A stretch of 64,000 nucleotides of DNA, taken from positions 1-64,000 of the IMG/VR virus record IMGVR_UViG_3300049827_000271. One strand, 5' to 3'. How positions within the stretch are numbered: position 1 is the first letter of the stretch; each line of letters opens with the position of its first letter. The notes beneath the pieces are model-generated. The model searched no databases, was not told the DNA's origin, and saw only the letters and a program-made list of their open reading frames with translations. Both the position numbers and the translations under genes were made by a program. Below are positions 33,666 through 42,799 of the stretch, in pieces. The stretch comes from a virus.

Positions 33666-35551
33666 GCGATGGCCTCCTTCACAAATTCCAGAACCTTTTC
33701 CGAATCCTCTGGGTCGTGGACGTGCAGCGCGTTTGGCCTCGGGTAGAAGCAGTGCGTCCTGCGCCACCCCTCGACAACCGTTGGGTGCATGAGTCCGTGC
33801 GCTATCGAGAGCGGGAATGACTCATTGCCAATGAACAATTTCGATCCACGAATCAGTTCAGCCAAGTCGAGGAAATTGTCCACCGCGCAATAATCCACAT
33901 ATCCGTACTGGGATTTGAATGCTGCGTGCTCTTCCGGAAGCCCGACAAACACCATATCGCATCCAAAGCGTGACACGAGCGAGCGCCAATCCAATTTCGG
34001 TGGGGTGTCGGTATAGCGGAGCGTTCGGTTGATCACGATGGGCAATGGATACGGCTTGGCTTTCGTTACCCTCAGCCACGGATTGACGTTCAAATCCTTT
34101 GGAACGTCTCCACCGAAGTACTCCCAGTAATACTCCGATAGATTATGAGGAGGCCACCTGTGGCCGCGCCGGTCCCTGATCTGGTGAAGCCAGTCCCACG
34201 CATGATCGTTAAAGATGTGGCGAAAGCGGTTGAGGTTAAACGCTTCATCGGGCGCCCTGTCTGCGTACTCGCATCCCGTGATATACGGCTGATCGCGCAG
34301 TAGTGGAATCAGCATCTCGGCCCGCTGGCGCGTCATCCTTTCGCGGACCACCGAGTTCGAGTGGGCCCCATTGCCGAAATCCGGCGATAGAACAAGCCCG
34401 CCTCCGCCTCGCGCGCGAATAAACGGAAGAGAGTAAATAATATCTCCAAGATCGCCGCTGTGCAGGAATGTGATCTCTTTCGGATGTGACGCAATGATCT
34501 CGACCTGATCAGCAGTCTTTCCGATGGCTCCGAATTCCTCCAGCACCTCTATTAGCTTGCGACCGTGGTTCTCCCATGTCAGATGCTTGACCGACTCCGA
34601 TGCCAACAGACCGAGCTTGGCCGCTTCAGGTCTGTCCTCATACACGGATCGCATCGCCTGCACGATGGATTCCGAATTCGGACACGCCCAATGCCCAAGC
34701 CCTCGGTAGTTTGCATCCGACTTTACCAGCTTAAAGTCGATCTGGTATCCTGCTCCAGAATTGAAAAATTCAGAGACGCCTCCAAAATTCACACTGATAA
34801 CCGGCCTTCCAACCGCCATCGCCTGGTGTTGCATCAGCCCCCATCCCTCAGACATTGAGGCGCTCGCAAAGCAGGTTAATCCAGAATACCAATCGGCCAT
34901 AGCGTCATCGCTTAGATACGACTGGATAACCTTGATCCTTGGATCGGAGAAGCGATCCACACGGCAATCAGGAAAGCACTTCACCCGCAGTTCCACGTCC
35001 GTCTCGCGCGGGAACGCGCGCTGAAAACAGGAGACAACCTCATTGATCCCCTTGCGAGGACCACCGTGAGAAATCCGTCCAGCAGTTCCAAACACACATT
35101 TTCCATCCATCTGCATTGGCTGAAAGTGATACTTCGATTTATCTACGCCCAATGGAACAATCCTGATCGGAGCCGTGACCCCGCAGGCTGAGAAACAACT
35201 GGCGTTCCACGCGCACGGCACGATAACAACCTCGGCTTTGTTCAACATCTGCACCGCTCCAGGCGGAAGCTGTGTGGACTCCCACATGGTAAAGTACGCA
35301 GTCTTCTTTCCTGGAGTCGGACAAAACAGCGGAGGATGAAGGAGCAATTCCCACTCCTCCGGCTGTGGTCCAGTCACAAACTTAGCCGCGATGTCAGCAG
35401 GAATTTTTGACCCAAACGGTTCCGACTTTGAGACAGGCCGAACGGACACAAAAACACCGGCTAGTCTCTGGAGGTCGCGTATGATCTGGATCGCAAGCTG
35501 CCCGTAGCCGGTGAAGGAGTTTATGGCCCCGATGAAGGTGATGCGTTTCAT
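33662..35551 (-). CDS. Two-domain glycosyltransferase (GT4-like plus GT9-like)
   Basis: 629 residues. N-terminal GT-B domain (1 to about 350): INSFTGYGQLAIQIIRDL, VIVPCAWNASCF, PLGVDKSKYHF and FASASMSEGWGLMQHQAMA, the GT4 site in which the second Glu of EX7E is Gln. C-terminal domain (about 365-629): FLHSGDLGDIIYSLPF near its start and LFIGNESFPLSIAHGL, the pattern of heptosyltransferase-type GT9 enzymes. Cytoplasmic. A dual enzyme of this kind probably adds two sugars to a surface polymer. Whether it glycosylates the virion or the host envelope cannot be told. Confidence 0.75.
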   Translation of the reverse strand: MKRITFIGAINSFTGYGQLAIQIIRDLQRLAGVFVSVRPVSKSEPFGSKIPADIAAKFVTGPQPEEWELLLHPPLFCPTPGKKTAYFTMWESTQLPPGAVQMLNKAEVVIVPCAWNASCFSACGVTAPIRIVPLGVDKSKYHFQPMQMDGKCVFGTAGRISHGGPRKGINEVVSCFQRAFPRETDVELRVKCFPDCRVDRFSDPRIKVIQSYLSDDAMADWYSGLTCFASASMSEGWGLMQHQAMAVGRPVISVNFGGVSEFFNSGAGYQIDFKLVKSDANYRGLGHWACPNSESIVQAMRSVYEDRPEAAKLGLLASESVKHLTWENHGRKLIEVLEEFGAIGKTADQVEIIASHPKEITFLHSGDLGDIIYSLPFIRARGGGGLVLSPDFGNGAHSNSVVRERMTRQRAEMLIPLLRDQPYITGCEYADRAPDEAFNLNRFRHIFNDHAWDWLHQIRDRRGHRWPPHNLSEYYWEYFGGDVPKDLNVNPWLRVTKAKPYPLPIVINRTLRYTDTPPKLDWRSLVSRFGCDMVFVGLPEEHAAFKSQYGYVDYCAVDNFLDLAELIRGSKLFIGNESFPLSIAHGLMHPTVVEGWRRTHCFYPRPNALHVHDPEDSEKVLEFVKEAIA

Positions 35552-38217
35552 CTCTGGATCATGTTCGAGTACTCCGACTCTACGCCATTGGAATCAACGC
35601 TGGTCGCCACGAACTGCATGGGTAGGAGCGGGATGGCCGCTGCGCTGACCGTCTGGCCGTTCGGGTCATCGGTCTGCGCGATGTCCGTCACGTAGAGCGT
35701 CCAGGAGTAGCCTTGGCTTCGTCTCCAATACAGGTTGTAGTGGTGAATGTTGTTCACCCGAGAGATATGAATGAGCGTCCGGTCGTTGGTGACGCTCTCC
35801 CTTGAAATCGACGGTGGCAATGCTGGGCCGTTTCCGCCTCCGCCAACCACCACAACTCCGCCCCCTTCGATGTCCTGAATGATCGGCGACGGATCAGGGC
35901 GCTGCTCTGGTGGAGGCGTGTTCAGGCATCCATCTCCGTAGCAGTTGTAGTTGTACGGATCATAGCTATATCCATCAAGCCCAGCCTCCATCGGCGGGCC
36001 TTTAGAGATGAGTTGAATTCCGGAGATGCCACAAAACTTTCCGTTCGTCGGTGTCCACCCTTCTTGTGGAATATCCATCAGGGCGATGAACAGTTTTCCA
36101 GTGTATTGCTCTCCGGAAGGTCGCACGCGAATGTTCGGGAAGAAGAGAACGCTGTAATCACGGAGATAAACCTGATACTGATCCCAGTGTTGGATGAATC
36201 CGTATTCCTCAGTGAGCACTGCGACATCCAAATTGTACCCCCACACGTAAACGTCGTAGAGTCCTTCCGGGAGCGGACCTAGCTCCAAGTTCGGCCAGTC
36301 CAGTGGCCCGCCTATTCCTCCCGCGCGCAATCCGTAGATAGCTTGCTTGCAAAGCGTGTCCTCTCCCGCCCTTGTTCCGGATGGCTCGACGGACTCAAAG
36401 CTTCCAGCCTCCGTCTTTATGGAGGCTCCGGAAACCGTATTTCCAGCCACGTCTATGAGCGGCTGGCCGGTTTCAAGCATGGCGGTTTCAAAGTGATTCC
36501 ATTGGTCGCCCGCTTTTCCGCGCACATACCCAAGACCGAAGATGTAGGCTACTCCGGTCTGTGGGAAGTGCGAAATGTCGTTATGGAACTGGATGGATAT
36601 GTTCTTGGTGTCCGCCGGAGGCGGTGGCGGATTGCACACTGAATAATGATAGACGTTGTTCTCGTTGTCGAAGTCATCCGCAAATAGAACCGTTTCCGAA
36701 AGGTCATTGTTCACACGCACCAGTTTCACATCATCCAGCAGATTTCCGTAAGAAACATCTTGGGATGACCCGGTGATTTCCGGACGTGTAAACTGCTCGA
36801 TCCTGATCGGATACTGTCCTCCATCTCCCGTGACGGTCAGTGAGTATTCTGTGAATGACTGGCGAGCGTTGTCCAATTCCACAACGCGCGATGTGAGTTC
36901 GTATTCCGCGCCAAGCCCAAATTTGACAGAGAATCCAGTGCGTTCCGTGCGCTGATTTCCGGAGAGCTTGCAGGATAGCTTATAGGTCTTTCCAGACTCC
37001 AAGGTGAATGAGTCACGGCTGACAATCCGCCCCGCCCAAGGAGCACTGGAGCCAACCAGGTCCAAGTAAAGTCCATGTCCAGGAATCAGATCGAATGTGG
37101 TCCACCCGAGACTGCCCTTGCCAATCAGGTCCACCTTGCCCGTGATATACCAGTTGCTCAACGATTCGATATTGAGCGCGCCATGACTCTCGTACACGTC
37201 TCCGTCTGGCAGGCAGTTGCCAGCGCAGAAGTAACCCTTCAAACCTTGCAGCCACACCTCTACTAGCGCCCCGGTGTCTGGGTAGGCCGACAGCAGGTAT
37301 CCGCCTTCAGAGAATGACAGGAGGGTGGTATAGGCAAGACCGTAAGAACGGATGGCTACGACGATTACCATTACGTTCTTTCCTGCGAGCGCGGCACGAA
37401 GGCTGTCTATAGTCTGGGCGGACAGGCTGGTATCCAAGCCATCGGTCATCAAGATCAGGACATTGATGTCGGCATTTCCTAGTTGCGAAACCGCTGCCGT
37501 TACACCGGCAGCCAAGTTCGTCTTCAACTCGGTGACGAATACACCGGAAAGCTGCGCTTCGATAAACGTCTGCTCTCCCGAAAGATCGCAAACGACCGAG
37601 GCTGTTTCATTGAAGGACGTGATGCCAACCCTATCTCCCTTCCGGTAGTTGACCTTGCCCACGAAGTCCGCGGCCAGCGACTTGGCGTAGATGAACTTGG
37701 ATGACCAGCCTTGGCCAAACGATTGCAGCATCGACTTGGAAGTGTCGATGGCGATCATTATGTCCACCTTCTTGCCCGCGCATTCGTCCGCGTTGGCCAT
37801 CACTTCAAGCTGGGCGTAGCCGATCAGGTTCTGCCAAGCTGCGCTTACTGTAGCTATACCCGGAGATGTTCCGGTGCAGTTTCCGGAAGACGCGCCAATG
37901 ACTCCGATCTGCTGCGAGAGCGCCCAGTGGACGCCAGCAGTAAGAACCGACTCGCTCTGTCCTGTGTGGAGAATCGCGTTGTACTGGACGTTACCAAGAA
38001 TTGGTATCAGCGCAGATGGCGGTCGGACCTCCAGTGTTTGCACGGGAGGCGGAGGATAAACGCACGGCAACTGCCCTCCGAAATTGAGAGCCGCCGGGTC
38101 TTGGCATGTGTTCGGCGGAGGGGGCGTGATTGTTCCACCGCCTCCAGCACCAGAGCCGATGGATGACTTCTGCGGCGAGATCGAGCAGCGGCGCGTATTC
38201 TCTTGGTCCCAGTTCAT
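35548..38217 (-). CDS. Large virion surface protein with von Willebrand A domain
   Basis: 889 residues. After a Gly hinge and the cassette TCQDPAALNFGGQLPCVY (37-54) come a bacterial Ig-like domain (about 60-145) and a VWA domain (about 150-330) with a complete MIDAS metal site: Asp158, Ser160 and Ser162 (DTSKS), Thr233 (LKTNLAAG) and Asp259 (LMTDGLD). Then beta-rich carbohydrate-module-like regions (about 340-510 and 540-740), a Pro/Gly hinge, and a C-terminal FN3-like domain (about 790-889). VWA domains mediate metal-dependent adhesion. Likely a fibre or head/tail appendage. The start overlaps the end of the phosphoesterase gene. Confidence 0.75.
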   Translation of the reverse strand: MNWDQENTRRCSISPQKSSIGSGAGGGGTITPPPPNTCQDPAALNFGGQLPCVYPPPPVQTLEVRPPSALIPILGNVQYNAILHTGQSESVLTAGVHWALSQQIGVIGASSGNCTGTSPGIATVSAAWQNLIGYAQLEVMANADECAGKKVDIMIAIDTSKSMLQSFGQGWSSKFIYAKSLAADFVGKVNYRKGDRVGITSFNETASVVCDLSGEQTFIEAQLSGVFVTELKTNLAAGVTAAVSQLGNADINVLILMTDGLDTSLSAQTIDSLRAALAGKNVMVIVVAIRSYGLAYTTLLSFSEGGYLLSAYPDTGALVEVWLQGLKGYFCAGNCLPDGDVYESHGALNIESLSNWYITGKVDLIGKGSLGWTTFDLIPGHGLYLDLVGSSAPWAGRIVSRDSFTLESGKTYKLSCKLSGNQRTERTGFSVKFGLGAEYELTSRVVELDNARQSFTEYSLTVTGDGGQYPIRIEQFTRPEITGSSQDVSYGNLLDDVKLVRVNNDLSETVLFADDFDNENNVYHYSVCNPPPPPADTKNISIQFHNDISHFPQTGVAYIFGLGYVRGKAGDQWNHFETAMLETGQPLIDVAGNTVSGASIKTEAGSFESVEPSGTRAGEDTLCKQAIYGLRAGGIGGPLDWPNLELGPLPEGLYDVYVWGYNLDVAVLTEEYGFIQHWDQYQVYLRDYSVLFFPNIRVRPSGEQYTGKLFIALMDIPQEGWTPTNGKFCGISGIQLISKGPPMEAGLDGYSYDPYNYNCYGDGCLNTPPPEQRPDPSPIIQDIEGGGVVVVGGGGNGPALPPSISRESVTNDRTLIHISRVNNIHHYNLYWRRSQGYSWTLYVTDIAQTDDPNGQTVSAAAIPLLPMQFVATSVDSNGVESEYSNMIQR

Positions 38218-39800
38218 TTGCTCAGGAGTAGGGTGTCAATCACAGCACCGTCCACTGTCACCGCCTCAAGCTTCAGACGGTCGCTCTCCACGTATCCGCG
38301 AACAAGCCCGTGCGTGCTGTTAAACTTCGCCTTTGTGCCAGAGTGGTTTAAGGCAAGCGTGGTAAGCACGGCCCCGCTCCAGCCTCCAACAATGTGAGGA
38401 AGCCCTCCAACCTCGAACCGCTCATAGGCATGAGTGTGTCCGGATAACACCAAGTCTGCACCCCACGTCTTAAATGGCCACGAGCGCATCCATGTCTGGT
38501 TGAAATTTCCTGAGTGGTTTGTGTATGGCGGAACATGACTGACCACGATCTTCCACTTGGCTTGACTGGTTTGCAGTTGCGGCCTCAACCACCCGGCTTG
38601 CTCTGAATCGTATGTCCAGCCATCCGGCTCGTTTGTCCAAGTGCTGAGGAAGAACCAGTGAATGTCCCCGATCACCACGTCGTAGTAGTGTCGTCCGGCG
38701 GTCACGGGGAAGAACCGATTGAACCCGGCGTACAGATCGCCGTCGTACGTGTCGTGGTTTCCGATGGCCGGCCAAAATCGGTTGGTGGCCGCCGTGGGCG
38801 TGCGCAAGTAGTCGTAGAATGTGTCCACGTCGAACACATCCCGATAGATCGGCATGTAGCTGTGGCGGACATCCCCTCCGTGGACGACGTAGCGAGGATT
38901 GAACGACGCAGCCAGTTTCATCACGTCCGCAGACCAAGTGGTGCCAGCCTCTGTTGGTCCTGTGTCGCTGACGAAAACGAAATCCGCATCCGGGGACACT
39001 GCGGCATCCGCGTCGTAGCACGGGCTTCCCGTGGAACAACTCTGGCATGAGGCAGGACCGACGTTGACAATCCGGCGCTCCACCAAGTCCGCTTCCTCCT
39101 CGATCATCCCGTCGATGATCAGGTTCTGGCGGTGCTCCTGCCACTTGTTCTCGTGCAACACCAGTTCGTTCGAGTCCGGCTCGAAATGCCGGATGTGCTC
39201 GGTCTTCACATACTCCAAGACCGCTTGGGACAACTCAGGGTCTTCCCAGATCAGGTCGCTGTCAGACCACGCCCGCTTGTACCCGGACCACTCCACGAGC
39301 AGCCGCTCGTTCGAGTTCAGCCTTGGCGCCACGTAGAGCCGCTCATTGTGCAGGGAGAACTTTCCGAATATAGCCCGATGCTGGGTCAGTTTGTTGAACC
39401 GTGAGTCCGACTTGACCAGGCCAATCGGCATGTCCGGCTCGCGCATAGGAAGCTCCCAGCGCTCAAAGAACCGGCGGGAAAACTCACGCAACTCATGGAG
39501 GTCGCGATGGAACTCGTAGTTTACCTCGCAACAGTTGTCCGCCAAGGAGACGATGCGGGAGATGCGTCCGCGCGGCGGATTAAGGATGACGGTCATGCCG
39601 CTGGCGCACTCGAAATAGCAATCGCAGAATGGGATGATGTCCCTGTGCTTCTCGGCCATCTTGGGGACGACCCGCTGAAGCTCAATCAGCGCCCCGACAA
39701 AGAAAAGGTCGTGAGCGCTGATCTGATTCTCGGCCTCGCCGTAGGGAAACAGGATAGCCCGAATCTGGGTGGTGAATTGCGAGTATGGGATCATTGTCAA
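38214..39800 (-). CDS. Structural protein fused to a calcineurin-like phosphoesterase
   Basis: 528 residues. Residues 1 to about 270 resemble an adaptor/stopper-type virion domain (helical, ILFPYGEAENQ, FYERxx-like FFERWELPMREP). Residues about 270-528 are a metallophosphoesterase with all motifs: Asp279 (FVSDTG), GGD 308-310, GNHD 347-350, SH 421-422 and GHTHAYER 454-461, as in purple-acid-phosphatase-type enzymes. A Cys-rich hinge (CQSCSTGSPC) links them. As a virion enzyme it might remove phosphate from envelope polymers or nucleotides. No signal peptide, consistent with assembly into the particle. Confidence 0.8.
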   Translation of the reverse strand: MTMIPYSQFTTQIRAILFPYGEAENQISAHDLFFVGALIELQRVVPKMAEKHRDIIPFCDCYFECASGMTVILNPPRGRISRIVSLADNCCEVNYEFHRDLHELREFSRRFFERWELPMREPDMPIGLVKSDSRFNKLTQHRAIFGKFSLHNERLYVAPRLNSNERLLVEWSGYKRAWSDSDLIWEDPELSQAVLEYVKTEHIRHFEPDSNELVLHENKWQEHRQNLIIDGMIEEEADLVERRIVNVGPASCQSCSTGSPCYDADAAVSPDADFVFVSDTGPTEAGTTWSADVMKLAASFNPRYVVHGGDVRHSYMPIYRDVFDVDTFYDYLRTPTAATNRFWPAIGNHDTYDGDLYAGFNRFFPVTAGRHYYDVVIGDIHWFFLSTWTNEPDGWTYDSEQAGWLRPQLQTSQAKWKIVVSHVPPYTNHSGNFNQTWMRSWPFKTWGADLVLSGHTHAYERFEVGGLPHIVGGWSGAVLTTLALNHSGTKAKFNSTHGLVRGYVESDRLKLEAVTVDGAVIDTLLLSK

Positions 39801-39827
39801 TCCTCGCCCACCGCAAGGGCGAGCGCG

Positions 39828-40325
39828 TTACTCGGGCGGCTTCCCCTTGCGCGGGGTCGGCACGGGCTGTCCGGATGGATTGACCGGCTCACGCCGGGAG
39901 CCGGCCAAAGCCTTGGCAACGAGCACAGCGGGAGCCTCCGCAGGAGGAGCAGCCGACGCGGCCTGATCCGCGGCAGGCTGGGCATTGGATGCCGTTCCGA
40001 GAGGATTGGCCGACTCCGGCTTGTAGAGGCGCAGGTTGTTGGTGGACGGCCCGGAGTTCGGCTTCCACCCAAGGGAGGCCAGTTTTTTTTTGAGATCGGC
40101 GAACGTGGTAGCGTCGATGGATACCACGCCTCCAATGTGGCGCTGGGCCGCCAACTCAAGTTCGGAGATTTGCTTGGCGAGACGCTGGCCATCCGGCGTG
40201 TCTTGCGCGGCCACCGTCTCATCCAAGGCGATGAGCCGGATGTGCTGTCCGATGACGTTGTAAACCGGCTTGGAGCCGTCGCTGAAGAAGAACTCAGCCC
40301 TACCTTCGTGCTTGAAGTATTTCAT
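39828..40325 (-). CDS. Small virion-operon protein, function unknown
   Basis: 165 residues. Residues 1-100 look folded (MKYFKHEGRAEFFFSDGSKP, helix ISELELAAQRHIGG, then ATTFADLKKKLASLGWKP); the rest is an Ala/Pro-rich tail. Position between the capsid region and the phosphoesterase-fused protein suggests a head-tail joining or decoration role, but no family is recognised. Confidence 0.6.
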   Translation of the reverse strand: MKYFKHEGRAEFFFSDGSKPVYNVIGQHIRLIALDETVAAQDTPDGQRLAKQISELELAAQRHIGGVVSIDATTFADLKKKLASLGWKPNSGPSTNNLRLYKPESANPLGTASNAQPAADQAASAAPPAEAPAVLVAKALAGSRREPVNPSGQPVPTPRKGKPPE

Positions 40326-40346
40326 GGTCGGTCTTTCGTCACTGGG

Positions 40347-40874
40347 TTATTTTCTCCACTGCGCATACCACAACCAGTAGCTGGTGTTTGTGGTCCGCGC
40401 AACCGTGTTGGTGACGAAGTGCCCGACGTAAACCTTGTTGGTTCCAGCGTTGGTAGCCCCCAAGTAAAGCAGGTACTGGGCGTTTCCGAGGTGGCTGACC
40501 GCGACATTCGTTCTGAATAGCGAGTAATTGCTGGCCGGAACACTGTAAACATAGATCGAGTTGTTCGTGCATCCAATAATACCGTCGTAGCTTGGTTGAA
40601 AGATGTGGATGACGGAATTCGCGCTGTTGCTGAACGACTTCTGACCGACGATGATGTCGATCCCGGTGGTGTTCTGCAACAGTTCGATCTTGGCCGCGGT
40701 CGGCATGTTGGAGGCAACACCGATGTTGATCTCGGTAGGTCCATTCGTGATTTGAACTTGCAGGAACGTGGTGTTCGCTGTTGCCTTCGGCGTCCAAGTA
40801 TCAGCCGACAGGGCGGTCAAGCAAAGAGATACAGCGATCCCGATGACGGAGGCGATTTTAGTGAAGATCTTCAT
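40347..40874 (-). CDS. Exported Asn/Thr-rich protein directly after the capsid gene
   Basis: 175 residues. The N-terminus is a Sec signal peptide: MKIFTK, hydrophobic ASVIGIAVSLCLTAL, likely cleavage after LSA. The mature part is beta-rich with many Asn/Thr (NTVARTTNTSYWLWYAQWRK end) and resembles a small beta-sandwich. By position it could be a head decoration protein, yet the signal peptide points to secretion. ATG chosen at the signal peptide start; no strong Shine-Dalgarno site. A 12-bp hairpin (40920-40948) separates it from the capsid gene. Confidence 0.65.
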   Translation of the reverse strand: MKIFTKIASVIGIAVSLCLTALSADTWTPKATANTTFLQVQITNGPTEINIGVASNMPTAAKIELLQNTTGIDIIVGQKSFSNSANSVIHIFQPSYDGIIGCTNNSIYVYSVPASNYSLFRTNVAVSHLGNAQYLLYLGATNAGTNKVYVGHFVTNTVARTTNTSYWLWYAQWRK

Positions 40875-40919
40875 TTGATTCTGCGTTTCGATTTTGTTCG
40901 GTTTTCGTTTCTTTCGAGA

Positions 40920-40948
40920 ACGCGGGCGGCGGTCTGCGCCGCCCGCGT
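40920..40948 (-). promoter_or_regulatory. Strong hairpin after the capsid gene
   Basis: Perfect 12-bp stem (40920-40931 with 40937-40948, ACGCGGGCGGCG/CGCCGCCCGCGT), 5-nt loop, between the capsid stop (40964) and the next start (40874). No U-run follows on the minus strand, so it is more likely a transcript-stabilising or processing hairpin, or a weak terminator. Confidence 0.5.
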
Positions 40949-40963
40949 CACACCACACTACAC

Positions 40964-42736
40964 TCAAGGGATGACACTGCAAGCTTTCGTGTAATCCACC
41001 GATCCACGCGAGATCGGTTCGATTTCCTGGCCCAGACCCTGGAAGATCAGGCCAGCCTGTGGGGCATTGCACACAGCGGTCCACCCAATGTTAATCAGTT
41101 CGATCCAGCGTTTGCGTCCGCTGATCTGGCACTGGAATTGCGGGTTGACCTGCGCCAGCTTCTCAATGTCGCCAACCATGCGGCTGACCTTCTTCGTGTT
41201 GATGATCCCCATCCGGTTGTACTTCCAGGGGAGAATCCAGAGTTGGCGGCCCGCCGTTTCGATCCCGGCGGAAGTGCGCCGCATGAGAATGTCGTCAAAC
41301 GCATCATGAAAGACGACGCGCAGGGTGACGCCCGGCGGGTACTGGAGCGGGTAGTCCTTGAAGAACACGTTCGGCATGGACGTGTCCTGCTTCGGGCTCA
41401 GGTCCATGAGGGACATGAGCGTGCCGCGCGTCTGGTCCTTCAGCATGTCAATCATGGCCGCGTTCCACGTTGGATACATGGCCTTCGGCATGAGCACCTC
41501 CACCGTGTTCCACGAGGGCATCCCGATGTCCCGGCGATAGCGGGTCAGCATGTAGAGCACGTCGATAAACGCCGCCATGTTGAATTTCTGGCCGGCGATG
41601 TCGATGACGCGACCGCGCGCGTAGTGCTGCCAGTAGATTCCGACCGCATTGGCCTTGCGGCTGACGTACTCAGTCGCTCCGGCGGTGACACTGGAGCCAA
41701 TCACGCCCGACGGATACTTGAACTCAGTCTTCGGGAGATCGCGGTAGAGGCTCAACGTCTGGTTGGAGTCGTAGGGCTGTCCAAAGAAGAACTGCTCGGC
41801 CAGGCGCATCTTGAAGTCCTCCGCGGCCTGCACGCGATAGCGGGCTTCCGGGAGATCGTAGAACTCTTTGTAGAGCGGGTTTCCATCGAGCAATCGGGCT
41901 TGCCAGAGACGGTAGGACTCGCTCACATTGAATGCGTCTTGCGAGAACTGAATCCAGAACGGATCAAGCTGGTTCGAGAGCAGTCCGGGCGGCTGGTAGC
42001 AATAAGGCTCGAACTCGCTGACGTTGTTGACCCCGCGAGTGAGTTCTCCAATGACGGGCGGAGTGAGATTCGGATTGGTCGCCCCCCAGTCGAAGGTGCC
42101 AGCCGGACTCGCGCCCATCGCCGGCTTCAGAACGAGCGTGCCCGCGCTGTACTTGATGACCTGCCATTGCGTGGGGCTGACGATACCGCCATCCGTGACT
42201 GTGACCGCTTGGACGAACATGGGGTTGGACGAGTCGATCAACCACCACGCCTCGTCATTCGGAACTCCTCCAGGACTGGAGATCGTGACCAGCCAGTAGC
42301 CGCCGGCTCCATCGGGTGTTCCGTCCACCAAGCAGCGCCGGCCGCCCGTGATGTTCCACGACTGGTTGTTGATCGGCTCTTCGCGCCGCGCCCAGATGTA
42401 GGGCTTGACCTCGTACTCGCCGCTCATGTTTTCCGGGGCAGAGAGCTTGGCGCTCATGTCGATGGCGTTGTCGGCCAGCAAATCGAAGAGGCCGTATCGC
42501 TTGATCCCCAATGCGTTGATGGTCAGGCGCCACATGAACAGGTCTTTCATGTTCCGCCAGTTGTAGTCGGGGTTGCCGGAGGTGAAGATGTTGGTCAACT
42601 CGTCCGGTTTCGGGTATTCCAAATTGGTCTGCGACATCAGGCCGCTGACATCCACAGAACTGCGGATGGCCGGCGCGCACTGGGCGAAGAACGTGGTGGG
42701 CGAAAATGATGCGACTTTATTTTCTGCGGATGGCAT
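40964..42736 (-). CDS. Major capsid protein (candidate)
   Basis: 590 residues, in the canonical place after portal and scaffold. Rich in beta-strand and Trp/Tyr without low complexity; the C-terminal half contains repeated strand blocks (MPSWNTVEVLMPKAMYP, VTLRVVFHDAFDDILMRR, RQLWILPWKYNRM) as expected of an HK97-type fold with insertions. Longer than typical (300-450), possibly because of an inserted domain around residues 100-250 (YWLVTISSPGG, SAGTLVLKPAMG). A terminator at 42800-42832 lies upstream, so it should have its own promoter, which I could not locate. Confidence 0.7.
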   Translation of the reverse strand: MPSAENKVASFSPTTFFAQCAPAIRSSVDVSGLMSQTNLEYPKPDELTNIFTSGNPDYNWRNMKDLFMWRLTINALGIKRYGLFDLLADNAIDMSAKLSAPENMSGEYEVKPYIWARREEPINNQSWNITGGRRCLVDGTPDGAGGYWLVTISSPGGVPNDEAWWLIDSSNPMFVQAVTVTDGGIVSPTQWQVIKYSAGTLVLKPAMGASPAGTFDWGATNPNLTPPVIGELTRGVNNVSEFEPYCYQPPGLLSNQLDPFWIQFSQDAFNVSESYRLWQARLLDGNPLYKEFYDLPEARYRVQAAEDFKMRLAEQFFFGQPYDSNQTLSLYRDLPKTEFKYPSGVIGSSVTAGATEYVSRKANAVGIYWQHYARGRVIDIAGQKFNMAAFIDVLYMLTRYRRDIGMPSWNTVEVLMPKAMYPTWNAAMIDMLKDQTRGTLMSLMDLSPKQDTSMPNVFFKDYPLQYPPGVTLRVVFHDAFDDILMRRTSAGIETAGRQLWILPWKYNRMGIINTKKVSRMVGDIEKLAQVNPQFQCQISGRKRWIELINIGWTAVCNAPQAGLIFQGLGQEIEPISRGSVDYTKACSVIP

Positions 42737-42799
42737 AGCGTATTTCAGTTTGACTGTTTCATCGAGTTTATCGAATGCACAGTACGTTAATCCGTACGC

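Noticed and set aside
41138-42709. Long open frame (523 codons) antisense to the capsid candidate
   Set aside because: Arg/Val/His-rich translation with no domain pattern; it is the GC-rich shadow of the capsid frame, which has the right context.
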